The notes beneath the pieces were generated by a model. That model was not told where the DNA came from. It did no database searches and saw only the letters and a program-made list of their open reading frames with translations. Positions 45,932 to 53,899 of a DNA stretch of 64,000 nt are shown here, in pieces. Made by a program: the position numbers and the translations under genes. Origin of the DNA: Coriobacteriia bacterium (GTDB taxonomy: Bacteria; Actinomycetota; Coriobacteriia; Anaerosomatales; PHET01). Position 1 is the first letter of the stretch; the number at the start of each line of letters is the position of its first letter. Where the stretch lies: NCBI GenBank assembly GCA_034370385.1, contig JAXMKZ010000051.1, forward strand, positions 62,001 to 126,000, given 5' to 3'.

Positions 45932-46510
45932 GTGGCACTCGAAGATATCTTCAAAGCACTCGAGGAACAGGCTGATCGGGATATTGTCGCGGTGACCGCG
46001 GAGGCACGGGAGCACGCCGCCGCGATTCTCGATGAGGCCGAACGTGAGGCCGACACGCTCAAGCGGTCACGTGTTGAGGAGGCTGAGCGACTCTCGCAAG
46101 CGCGTGGACGGCAGACGGTGAACACCGCTCGGCTCGAAGCTCGCAAAGAGGTCGCGTCAGTGAAGGATCGGGCCGTTGTCGCCGCCTTCGCGGATGCTCG
46201 CGAGGCTCTGGCTGATGTGCGGACGCGTGACGACTACGACACGCTGTTCCGCGGACTGCTTCGCGAGGCCGTGGAGGGCGTCGGAGACGGTGGAGCGGTA
46301 CTCGTCGATTCCGCCGACGTGGAGCGTGCACGCGGCGCTCTTGATGAGTTCGGAATCGTCGCCGAGGTGCGCGGCGAGATGCACTGCGCCGGCGGCGTAG
46401 TGGTCGAGCTCGAGGGGGGACGCGTTCTGCGCCGCAACACGCTCGAAGACCGCCTCGATAAGTTCGCGGGCGTCGCTCAGGCTAGCGTTGCTGAGATTCT
46501 GTTCGCATGA
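45932..46510 (+). CDS. ntpE: V/A-type ATP synthase subunit E (peripheral stalk)
   Basis: Subunit E links the A3B3 head to the membrane stator. It is 192 aa from GTG 45932 behind GGAAGGAG (45916-45923). The N-terminal half is a long charged helix ('ADRDIVAVTAEAREHAAAIL', 'DEAEREADTLKRSRVEEAER'). The C-terminal domain has 'GGVVVELEGGRVLRRNTLED', the NTLE/RL pattern of the family. It overlaps ntpC by 4 nt (ATGA). Confidence 0.9.
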   Translation: MALEDIFKALEEQADRDIVAVTAEAREHAAAILDEAEREADTLKRSRVEEAERLSQARGRQTVNTARLEARKEVASVKDRAVVAAFADAREALADVRTRDDYDTLFRGLLREAVEGVGDGGAVLVDSADVERARGALDEFGIVAEVRGEMHCAGGVVVELEGGRVLRRNTLEDRLDKFAGVAQASVAEILFA

Positions 46511-47604
46511 GCCCGACAGCCGCTCCGAAGAGCGCCGAACCCGGCATCGCGAAGAAGGAGTACGGGTACCCCAACGCGAGACTGCGTGGGATGCGCTCGC
46601 GACTTCTGCGTCGCGACCGCCTCGAGCAGTTCGCCGAGTACACCGATCTTCACCAGCTGATCCAGGAGCTGTTGCAGACCGAGTACGCTCCGGACCTTGA
46701 GGAGGCACTCCTGCAGGGGCGCGGTGCGGCTGAGGTCGGCGAAGCGCTGCGACTCAACCTTGTGCGCACCTACCGCAAGGTGTTCGGGTTTCTGAATGGC
46801 GAAGCTGCCGACATATGCAGCATCGTCTTGGGGAGATGGGACGTCTTCAACATGAAGACGATCCTGCGTGGAAAGCAAGCTCATCTCCCGAACGATGAGA
46901 TCGCGGCGGGCCTGTTGCCCGTCGGTGCGCTCAGCCAGTCGGACCTCGACGGGCTCTTGAGGCAGCCTGATATTCGCGCAGTGGTGAACACGGCGACTAC
47001 CTGGGGATTGCCTGAGGCGACCGCCCTGAGAGCAGGGTTCGTCGAGTTCCAGCGGTCCGGGGATATGGCGGACTTCGAACTCGAACTAGACCGCCATTTC
47101 GCCGAGCGCGCGAAACGCGAGCTTGGAAAGCGCAACCGCAACTACCAGATGGCCCAGCGTATCTTGGGGATGCAGGTGGATATCCAGAACCTGCTCATGG
47201 TGTTCCGTGTGGCGCGGGCGAACCTCGGCGCGGAGCAGGCGGTTCGCTACTTCCTTCCGGGAGGCGCCGATCTGACTCTCGAAACGTATCAGCGCTTGTC
47301 GGCCTGCTCCGACATCGACGAGATCCTCGATGGTTTGAGAGGTACGCGCTTCGGGACCGTGCTTGAAGAGGTGGCCACCAACTACCTCGAAACGCTCTCG
47401 ATCGCGACGTTTGAGCGGGCGCTGGAGGACTACCTGATGCGCAAGGTCATCGCGATGGGTGGAACCGATCCACTGGGGGTGGGTATCCCGCTTGCCTACC
47501 TCTGGAGCAAGCTGAACGAGGTCACCAACGTACGCATCATCGCCAAGGGTATCGCGATGGGCGTGCCGGTCGAGCGCATGAGGAGGGAGCTCATCCTTGT
47601 ATAA
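46507..47604 (+). CDS. ntpC: V/A-type ATP synthase subunit C (d-subunit homologue)
   Basis: Subunit C caps the proteolipid ring and couples it to the central shaft. It is 365 aa. It has 'YGYPNARLRGMRSRLLRRDR', 'DVFNMKTILRGK' and the C-terminal 'GIPLAYLWSKLNEVTNVRII' followed by 'AKGIAMGVPVERMRRELI', features of the AtpC/VatC family. The start overlaps ntpE by 4 nt, and the end overlaps the subunit-F gene by 8 nt. Confidence 0.94.
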   Translation: MSPTAAPKSAEPGIAKKEYGYPNARLRGMRSRLLRRDRLEQFAEYTDLHQLIQELLQTEYAPDLEEALLQGRGAAEVGEALRLNLVRTYRKVFGFLNGEAADICSIVLGRWDVFNMKTILRGKQAHLPNDEIAAGLLPVGALSQSDLDGLLRQPDIRAVVNTATTWGLPEATALRAGFVEFQRSGDMADFELELDRHFAERAKRELGKRNRNYQMAQRILGMQVDIQNLLMVFRVARANLGAEQAVRYFLPGGADLTLETYQRLSACSDIDEILDGLRGTRFGTVLEEVATNYLETLSIATFERALEDYLMRKVIAMGGTDPLGVGIPLAYLWSKLNEVTNVRIIAKGIAMGVPVERMRRELILV

Positions 47605-47929
47605 GCTCATCGTCCTCACTGACGCTGACAACGCTGATGGGTTTCGCCTCGCGGGCGTGGACGTCGTTGTGGTCGACAGCCACGATGGCGTGCGCGAGCG
47701 ACTGAACCATCTGCTCGACGACGAGGACGCGGGAATCATCGCCGTGAACGAGCAGATGATGGCGGCGGTGGACGAGCGCACTCAACGGCGGATCGACTCG
47801 ATCTACCGACCACTTGTAATCTCCCTTCCGATTCGCGAGAAGCTCGCGTTCGGAGAGGACCACAGGGCGTATCTCGCGCGTCTGATTCGTCGCGCGATCG
47901 GATTCGACATCACACTGAGGCGGGATTAG
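47597..47929 (+). CDS. ntpG: V/A-type ATP synthase subunit F
   Basis: Subunit F is a small Rossmann-like protein of the central shaft (NtpG in E. hirae naming). It is 110 aa from TTG 47597, 9 nt after AGGAGGG (47581-47587). Typical features are 'IVLTDADNADGFRLAGVDVV' at the N-terminus, 'DEDAGIIAVNEQMM' and the C-terminal helix 'AYLARLIRRAIGFDI'. The next gene, ntpA, starts at the following base. Confidence 0.92.
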   Translation: MYKLIVLTDADNADGFRLAGVDVVVVDSHDGVRERLNHLLDDEDAGIIAVNEQMMAAVDERTQRRIDSIYRPLVISLPIREKLAFGEDHRAYLARLIRRAIGFDITLRRD

Positions 47930-49687
47930 ATGATTGCCGGAACCATATCCAAGATCACAGGACCTGTCGTCGTTGGCGAAGGCATGGTCGGTGCGCGAAT
48001 GTATGACATCGTCAGGGTCGGCGGTGAAGGCCTCATGGGTGAGGTCATCCGTCTCGAGGGCGATACGGCGACCATCCAGGTCTACGAGGACACCTCGGGC
48101 CTGATGGTCGGAGAGCGCGTCGAGTCAACCGACGGACCGCTCACCGTTGAACTCGGCCCCGGGCTGCTGACGTCGATCTACGACGGCGTCCAGCGTCCAC
48201 TGCCGGTCATCGCCGAGGGCGGGGACTTCATCGAGCGAGGCACCGTGGCTGCCGCTCTCGATCCGGACAAGCGGTGGAGCTTCACCCCCGCCATCGCGGT
48301 GGGCGATGAGGTCGCGGCCGGGGCGGTCGTCGGGACGGTGCCTGAGGGCAAGACCATCGTTCACAAGGTGATGATTCCGCCTGAGCGCAGACCGGCAAAG
48401 GTCAAGACCATCGCGCCGGCGGGTGAGTACACGATCACAGACGTCATCGCGGTGCTCGATGACGGCACCGAGATCAAGCTCGCACAGAAGTGGCCGGTAC
48501 GGCGCGGACGCCCGTATCTGCGCAAGCTCGACCCGACGACCCCGTTCACGACGGGCATGCGGATCCTCGACACGTTCTTCCCGATCGCTCTAGGCGGAAA
48601 CGCGATCATCCCGGGAGGCTTCGGTACGGGTAAGACCGTAACGCAGCAGTCGCTTGCGAAGTGGGCCGACGTCGACATCATCGTCTACATCGGGTGTGGA
48701 GAGCGCGGCAACGAGATGACCGAGGTGCTCACTGAGTTCCCGCACCTGGATGACCCTCGCAACGACGCGCCGCTGATGGACCGAACCGTGCTTGTGGCTA
48801 ACACATCCAACATGCCGGTGGCCGCTCGCGAGGCGTCGATCTACGTGGGAGCCACTCTTGCCGAGTACTACCGCGATATGGGCTACAACGTCGCGATGAT
48901 GGCCGACTCCACAAGCCGGTGGGGTGAGGCACTCCGTGAGGTGTCGGGTCGGCTCGAAGAGATGCCCGGCGAGGAAGGCTATCCCGCCTATCTGGCCACG
49001 CGGCTCGCAGCGTTCTACGAGCGTAGTGGGCGGGTCAAGCCGCTTGGATCCGAGGGTGACGATCGGGTCGGATCCGTCACGATGGTCGGCGCGGTCTCGC
49101 CTGCCGGCGGAGACATGTCCGAGCCCATGACGCAGAACTCCTTGCGAGTGACGGGTGCCTTCTGGGCGCTCGATACCTCGCTTGCCCATAGGCGGCACTT
49201 CCCGGCCATCAGTTGGACGAAGAGCTACACGCTGTTCCTCGGTCAGGTGAGTGGTTGGTACTACGACAACGTCGCGCCCGACTGGAGTGAGTACCGCGAG
49301 CGGGCGATGTCGGTGCTTCAGAAGGAGACGGAGCTGCAAGAGATCGTGCAGCTTGTCGGGCCGGATGCCTTGCCCGAGTCTGAGAAGCTCATCCTTGAGA
49401 TCGCGCGTATGTTGCGCGAGGACTTCCTCCAGCAGTTCGCGTTCGATGAAGTGGATGCCTACTGCCCACCGTCGAAGGCATACTGGCTGCTCAAGACGAT
49501 CCTGAGCTTCCACGACGCTGCGTCCACCGCCCTGAACCAAGGGGTGGCTCTCCATCAGTTGCTCGAACTGCCTATGCGCGATGAGATCGCAGTATTGAAG
49601 ACAACCCCGCATGAGGCCGCGATCGAGCGCATGCAAGAGATGTGCGCTGAGGTCACGGACCGCTTCGCCGGAATCGAGGTGTATTAG
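47930..49687 (+). CDS. ntpA: V/A-type ATP synthase catalytic subunit A
   Basis: This is the catalytic nucleotide-binding subunit, 585 aa. The P-loop is '[18 protein letters not shown]' (K235). The family-specific non-homologous region lies at about residues 110-190, followed by '[20 protein letters not shown]'. '[20 protein letters not shown]' and '[20 protein letters not shown]' contain the catalytic glutamate and the Walker B region. '[13 protein letters not shown]' and the C-terminal helical bundle are complete. It follows the subunit-F gene without a gap and abuts ntpB. Confidence 0.98.
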   Translation: MIAGTISKITGPVVVGEGMVGARMYDIVRVGGEGLMGEVIRLEGDTATIQVYEDTSGLMVGERVESTDGPLTVELGPGLLTSIYDGVQRPLPVIAEGGDFIERGTVAAALDPDKRWSFTPAIAVGDEVAAGAVVGTVPEGKTIVHKVMIPPERRPAKVKTIAPAGEYTITDVIAVLDDGTEIKLAQKWPVRRGRPYLRKLDPTTPFTTGMRILDTFFPIALGGNAIIPGGFGTGKTVTQQSLAKWADVDIIVYIGCGERGNEMTEVLTEFPHLDDPRNDAPLMDRTVLVANTSNMPVAAREASIYVGATLAEYYRDMGYNVAMMADSTSRWGEALREVSGRLEEMPGEEGYPAYLATRLAAFYERSGRVKPLGSEGDDRVGSVTMVGAVSPAGGDMSEPMTQNSLRVTGAFWALDTSLAHRRHFPAISWTKSYTLFLGQVSGWYYDNVAPDWSEYRERAMSVLQKETELQEIVQLVGPDALPESEKLILEIARMLREDFLQQFAFDEVDAYCPPSKAYWLLKTILSFHDAASTALNQGVALHQLLELPMRDEIAVLKTTPHEAAIERMQEMCAEVTDRFAGIEVY

Positions 49688-51130
49688 ATGGCCGAGCTTG
49701 AAACTGGCGCTGCGAAGCAGTCACTGCTTTCCGTCGACTACCGGACGCTCAACTACGTCACGGGCCCGCTGATCTTCGTCGAGGATGTCCACGGCGTCGC
49801 ATACAACGAGATGGTTGCCGTCCACATGCCCGACGGCGCGCGGCGCAGCGGTCAGGTGCTGGAGGTTTCCGGTTCGACCGCCGTCATCCAGGTGTTCGAG
49901 GGCACGCAGGGAATCGACATCGCCAAGACAGAGGTCCGCTTCATGGAGGAAGTGGCCAAGATCGACGTCTCATCCGAGCTGCTCGGTCGCGTACTGAACG
50001 GCACGGGCAAGCCTATCGACGGCGGCGCGCCCATCATCCCCGAGAAGCGTCTCGACATCACCGGCGCACCCATCAACCCGTACACGCGCGAGCAGCCGGC
50101 GGACTTCATCGAGACCGGCATCAGCGCCATTGATGGTCTCAACACCCTCGTACGCGGGCAGAAGCTTCCGATCTTCTCGGGCTCCGGTCTTCCGGCGAAC
50201 GAGCTTGCTGCGCAGATCATTCGTCAAGCGCGGGTCAAGTCGGGCGAGGAGTTCGCCATCGTCTTCGGTGCGATGGGCATCACCCACCGCGAGGCGAGTT
50301 ACTTCATGAGCCAGTTCGAGGAGACGGGCGCGCTGGAACGCGTTGTCTTCTTCCTGAACCTGGCCGATGACCCGACCGTCGAGCGCCTGCTGACTCCGCG
50401 CTGCGCGCTGACGGTCGCCGAGTATCTGGCCTTCGAGAAGGACCTTCAGGTGCTCGTCGTTCTGTCTGACATGACGAACTACTGCGAGGCGCTGCGCGAA
50501 GTCTCCACCGCGCGCGAGGAAGTGCCGGGACGCCGAGGCTATCCGGGCTACATGTACACGGACCTCTCCACCATCTACGAGCGTGCCGGCCGCATCAAGG
50601 GCCGCAAGGGCTCGGTCACGCAGCTTCCGATCCTGTCCATGCCTGACGATGACATCACGCACCCGATCCCCGACCTGACGGGCTACATCACCGAGGGCCA
50701 GATCGTGCTCTCGCGCCAGCTGCATCGCCGGGGAGTCTACCCTCCGATCGACACGCTCCCGTGCCTGAGTCGGCTCATGAACCTTGGCATCGGGGAGGGC
50801 AAGACACGGGAGGACCACCGCGCGGTGGCCAACCAGCTCTACGCCGCGTACGCCCAGGGCCGCGACCTGCGCAAACTCGTTGCGATCGTCGGTGAAGAGG
50901 CGCTGTCGGACATCGACCGCAGCCACCTGCGCTTCGCTGACGAGTTCGAATCGCGCATCGTCGGCCAGGGTCAGGAGGGTCGCTCCATTGAAGAGACCCT
51001 CTCCATCGGATGGGAGCTCATGGCCGGGCTGCCTATCGGTGAGTTGAAGCGCGTGCGAGACTTCATCGAAACGTATCACCCGGACCGCGCCGGCGCATCG
51101 AAAGCCGACGAACTCGCTGAGAGCGCGTAA
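49688..51130 (+). CDS. ntpB: V/A-type ATP synthase regulatory subunit B
   Basis: This is the non-catalytic partner of subunit A in the hexameric head. It is 480 aa. It has the B-type sequence '[20 protein letters not shown]' where catalytic subunits have a P-loop. '[20 protein letters not shown]' and '[20 protein letters not shown]' follow, then '[20 protein letters not shown]' and '[19 protein letters not shown]'. The start is adjacent to the ntpA stop. ntpD follows after 9 nt. Confidence 0.98.
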   Translation: MAELETGAAKQSLLSVDYRTLNYVTGPLIFVEDVHGVAYNEMVAVHMPDGARRSGQVLEVSGSTAVIQVFEGTQGIDIAKTEVRFMEEVAKIDVSSELLGRVLNGTGKPIDGGAPIIPEKRLDITGAPINPYTREQPADFIETGISAIDGLNTLVRGQKLPIFSGSGLPANELAAQIIRQARVKSGEEFAIVFGAMGITHREASYFMSQFEETGALERVVFFLNLADDPTVERLLTPRCALTVAEYLAFEKDLQVLVVLSDMTNYCEALREVSTAREEVPGRRGYPGYMYTDLSTIYERAGRIKGRKGSVTQLPILSMPDDDITHPIPDLTGYITEGQIVLSRQLHRRGVYPPIDTLPCLSRLMNLGIGEGKTREDHRAVANQLYAAYAQGRDLRKLVAIVGEEALSDIDRSHLRFADEFESRIVGQGQEGRSIEETLSIGWELMAGLPIGELKRVRDFIETYHPDRAGASKADELAESA

Positions 51131-51139
51131 GGGGGGACC

Positions 51140-51790
51140 ATGGAAGAGGTTCGTCCAACTAGAGCCGAGCTCCTCGAGCGGCGGGCGCAGATCGGGCTCG
51201 CTCAGCAGGGCATGGACTTGCTCAAACAGAAGCGGGACGCGCTGCTCATCGAGTTCATGGGTGTCATGGACGAAACGCTGCGCCTCTCGGAGTCCTTGCA
51301 GAAGAACGTCGCTGAGGCGCAGTACTCACTGACCATCGCCAAGGCGGTTGACGGCGCGGTCGCCGTGAGGTCGGCGTCGCTGGCGACGACCGGCGAGGTC
51401 GTCGTCGACATGTCAGGAACGAAGATTATGGGCGTGGCGGTCCCGGTGGTGACGAAGGGCGACAGCCCCATCAAGTCCTCGTTCACCCGTGGGTACTCCG
51501 TCACCGGGGTTTCGTCTCGCGTCGATGAGACGGCCGACAAGTTCGAGCGGATACTCGATGTCATCATCGAGTATGCCGACATCGAGACGCGCCTCAAGCG
51601 CCTCGGCGAGGAGATCAACAAGACGAACCGCCGCGTGAATGCGCTCGAGCAGGTCACCGTGCCGGCGCTTCGAGAGCAGGTCGCCTATATCAGGCAGACC
51701 CTCGACGAGCGTGCTCGCGAGGATCTGTTTCGCCTGAAGAAGGTCAAGAAGAAGATCGAGGCTAAGAAGCGGGCCGCGCTCTCCGGGTGA
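51140..51790 (+). CDS. ntpD: V/A-type ATP synthase subunit D (central shaft)
   Basis: Subunit D is the rotating coiled-coil shaft. It is 216 aa: 'VRPTRAELLERRAQIGLAQQ', 'GMDLLKQKRDALLIEFM' and the C-terminal 'EINKTNRRVNALEQVTVPAL', 'RLKKVKKKIEAKKRAAL' are characteristic. GGGGGGACC precedes the ATG. It ends the operon; its stop codon abuts the stop codon of a convergent gene with no base between. Confidence 0.96.
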   Translation: MEEVRPTRAELLERRAQIGLAQQGMDLLKQKRDALLIEFMGVMDETLRLSESLQKNVAEAQYSLTIAKAVDGAVAVRSASLATTGEVVVDMSGTKIMGVAVPVVTKGDSPIKSSFTRGYSVTGVSSRVDETADKFERILDVIIEYADIETRLKRLGEEINKTNRRVNALEQVTVPALREQVAYIRQTLDERAREDLFRLKKVKKKIEAKKRAALSG

Positions 51791-52150
51791 TCACTCCGCC
51801 GTGTGGTCGGCGGTACCCTCTGCGCGTACGATCGCCTCAACATCACGCAGCACCTCGACACTCGGACGCGAGTGGCGTCTGAGTTGGCTGCCGAGGGTCA
51901 GGATGCGGATCACATCGCTCATGGTCAGGCGCCCGAAGTGGAGGTCGTCCCAGTCAGCGCGCGCCGCGTACGCCCACAGCTCGCCCATCACCCACTCGAG
52001 TTCCTCGATCTCGTCGTTGGTGAGGTCCTTCCACGACGGACCGAGACCGTGGCGCAGCCGTTCTGCGGCGCGCTCGACCGCCTTGGCCCGTTGGAGCTTG
52101 AACGCTCGGATACCGAGGTTCTCGTCGGTGACATCAGGCTGGTTGTGCAT
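51791..52150 (-). CDS. Hypothetical protein, 119 aa
   Basis: I do not recognise this protein. It reads MHNQPDVTDENLGIRAFKLQ, has a central acidic segment 'LTNDEIEELEWVMGELWAYA' and ends 'EAIVRAEGTADHTAE'. It is soluble, mixed charged and probably mostly helical, with no signal peptide or membrane helix. An excellent ribosome binding site AAAGGAGG lies just upstream of the ATG on the - strand, which argues that it is a real gene. It is the only - strand gene inside the window's gene array apart from the right-end methyltransferase, and it converges on ntpD with zero spacing. Function unknown. Confidence 0.7.
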   Translation of the reverse strand: MHNQPDVTDENLGIRAFKLQRAKAVERAAERLRHGLGPSWKDLTNDEIEELEWVMGELWAYAARADWDDLHFGRLTMSDVIRILTLGSQLRRHSRPSVEVLRDVEAIVRAEGTADHTAE

Positions 52151-52291
52151 CACGTACCTCCTTTGTCGGAAGTGTTCGACGCGTTTCCGGTAGTCCCTGC
52201 CTGTCATCGGCAGGGCGTGGGTTCGGATAGAATGGCGTTCGACACGGACCAGGCTGCCTGAGGGCGGTCGACGCGACAACAGGAGCAGCTG

Positions 52292-52807
52292 GTGGAGTTC
52301 TCCGAGGTGATTGCGAAGCGCCGGAGTGTCCGGCATTTCAACGCGAAGCTCGACGTGCCTGAGGCTGAGGTTCGCAAACTGCTTGAGGCTGCCGTTTCGG
52401 CGCCCTCCGCCGGCAACGTGCAGCCGTGGCGGTTCACCGTCGTACGCAGTCTGGAGGCTCGAGAGCGACTTGCCACCGCGCTTCATCAGAGGTGGGCGAC
52501 GGCAGCACCGGTGATCATCGTGGTCTCGGTGGATCCGCGACCATGTGCCGCGCGCTACGGGGATCGCGGTGAGATGCTCTACGCGATTCAAGACACCGCC
52601 GCTGCCGCGCAGAACATCTTGCTGACAGCGGTGGACCTAGGGCTGGCGTCGTGTTGGATCGGCGCCTTTGACGAGGAGGCTGTTCGCTCGGCGCTCGGCC
52701 TGTCGAGACCGATCACGCCGGTCGCCGTGTTGCCCGTCGGGTACTCGGCTGAGTCAGCCGGACGACCTGCGCGCAGGCCGCTCGACGAAATCGCCACGTG
52801 GATCTAA
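52292..52807 (+). CDS. Nitroreductase family protein
   Basis: This is a 171-aa FMN-binding nitroreductase-fold protein, probably NAD(P)H-dependent. The start motif 'VIAKRRSVRHFNAKLDVPEA' and 'LLEAAVSAPSAGNVQPWRF' are the family's FMN phosphate-binding segments. 'AAAAQNILLTAVDLGLASCW' and 'LPVGYSAESAGRPARRPLDE' follow. GTG 52292 lies 6 nt after AGGAG. A TAGAAT -10-like box is at 52228-52233 with no good -35. The substrate cannot be predicted. Confidence 0.9.
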   Translation: MEFSEVIAKRRSVRHFNAKLDVPEAEVRKLLEAAVSAPSAGNVQPWRFTVVRSLEARERLATALHQRWATAAPVIIVVSVDPRPCAARYGDRGEMLYAIQDTAAAAQNILLTAVDLGLASCWIGAFDEEAVRSALGLSRPITPVAVLPVGYSAESAGRPARRPLDEIATWI

Positions 52808-52823
52808 AGGGGGCGCGACCGCT

Positions 52824-53402
52824 ATGACCGGCTTGGGCTGCGCCGACCTCGACGAGATTCGTGATCTCATCGGAGATTGCCGCCGGTGCACGCTGGCACA
52901 GACGCGCACCAGCCTGGTGTTCGGATCCGGCAACCCTGCAGCGCGCGTGGTCATCATCGGTGAGGCGCCGGGCAGGAACGAGGACCTCAAGGGAGAGCCG
53001 TTCGTGGGTGCTGCCGGCAAACTCCTCGACGAACTGCTCGCCCACGCAGGTATGCAGCGCGCCGACGTGTTCATCGCCAACGTGCTGAAGTGCAGGCCGC
53101 CGGGCAACCGTGATCCGCTGGCTGATGAGATCGAGACGTGCACGCCGTTTCTTCGCGAGCAGATCAGGGTGATCGCGCCTGACGTGCTCGTGACGCTCGG
53201 GAACTTCGCGACCAGGTTCATCCTCAAGACCGACGCTTCGATATCGCAGCTCCGTGGCCAGCTCGCGCATGCGGGTCGGTTCTCGGTGTTTCCCGTCTAT
53301 CATCCGGCGGCCGCGATCTACGACCGCACGAAGCGAGATGTGATGTTTGCCGACTTCGCCGCGCTGGGGGAGCTCGTCGCCCGCCTTGAGGCGTCGGCAT
53401 GA
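52824..53402 (+). CDS. Uracil-DNA glycosylase, family 4 (4Fe-4S)
   Basis: It removes uracil from DNA. It is 192 aa. Family 4 features are four cysteines for an iron-sulfur cluster (the CRRC pair near residue 17, then 'VLKCRPPGNRDP' and 'IETCTPFLREQI'), the catalytic 'IGEAPGRNEDLKGEPFVGAA' and the C-terminal 'VYHPAAAIYD' loop. ATG 52824 follows AAAGGGGGCG. Its stop overlaps tsaE by 4 nt (ATGA), so the DNA-repair gene is coupled to the t6A tRNA-modification genes. Confidence 0.95.
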   Translation: MTGLGCADLDEIRDLIGDCRRCTLAQTRTSLVFGSGNPAARVVIIGEAPGRNEDLKGEPFVGAAGKLLDELLAHAGMQRADVFIANVLKCRPPGNRDPLADEIETCTPFLREQIRVIAPDVLVTLGNFATRFILKTDASISQLRGQLAHAGRFSVFPVYHPAAAIYDRTKRDVMFADFAALGELVARLEASA

Positions 53403-53899
53403 TGGGCGGGCGCTCCATCGCCACGGTCTCCGCTGAGCAGACCATGCGAATCGGTCAGCTGCTGGCGCCCCTGCTCGTCGCGGCCGACGTGGTGCTGCTA
53501 TCCGGTGACCTCGGCGCGGGCAAGACGCAGCTCACCAAGGGCATAGCCGAGGGCTTGGGGGTCATCGAGCCCGTGACCAGCCCGACCTTCAACATGCTGC
53601 TCGTGCATGAAGGGCGGATTCCCCTCTATCACTTCGATCTGTACCGGCTTGATGAGGCGGTCCAGCTCGAGGATCTCGACTACTACGCGACGCTCGAGGC
53701 CGACGGAGTCGCCGTCGTCGAATGGGGCGATCGTTTCGCCGAGGCACTGCCTTTGGACGGAATCGCCGTGACCGTACGCCTGGTGAGCGATGAAGGCCGC
53801 CGCTTTGAAGTGCGGCCGCTCGGTCCGCGGGGCGAAGTGCTGGCTGCAGCGTGGATCGCGGCGTGCGAAGCTGCGACGTCGGGGGAGGCCAGACGGTGA
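53399..53899 (+). CDS. tsaE: tRNA threonylcarbamoyladenosine biosynthesis ATPase TsaE
   Basis: TsaE is the ATPase that resets the bacterial TsaB-TsaD complex making t6A37 in ANN-decoding tRNAs. It is 166 aa. The P-loop is 'LSGDLGAGKTQLTKGIAEG', followed by 'TSPTFNMLLVHEGRIPLYHF' and 'DLYRLDEAVQLEDLDY', with 'GVAVVEWGDRF' as the Walker B-like strand. It overlaps the glycosylase gene by 4 nt and the following fusion gene by 4 nt (GTGA). Confidence 0.95.
   Translation: MMGGRSIATVSAEQTMRIGQLLAPLLVAADVVLLSGDLGAGKTQLTKGIAEGLGVIEPVTSPTFNMLLVHEGRIPLYHFDLYRLDEAVQLEDLDYYATLEADGVAVVEWGDRFAEALPLDGIAVTVRLVSDEGRRFEVRPLGPRGEVLAAAWIAACEAATSGEARR

Noticed and set aside
52195-52215. Hairpin CCCTGCC/GGCAGGG between the - strand unknown gene and the nitroreductase gene
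   Set aside because: Short 7-bp stem, common by chance at this base composition. No U-tract and no second copy, so no function can be argued.
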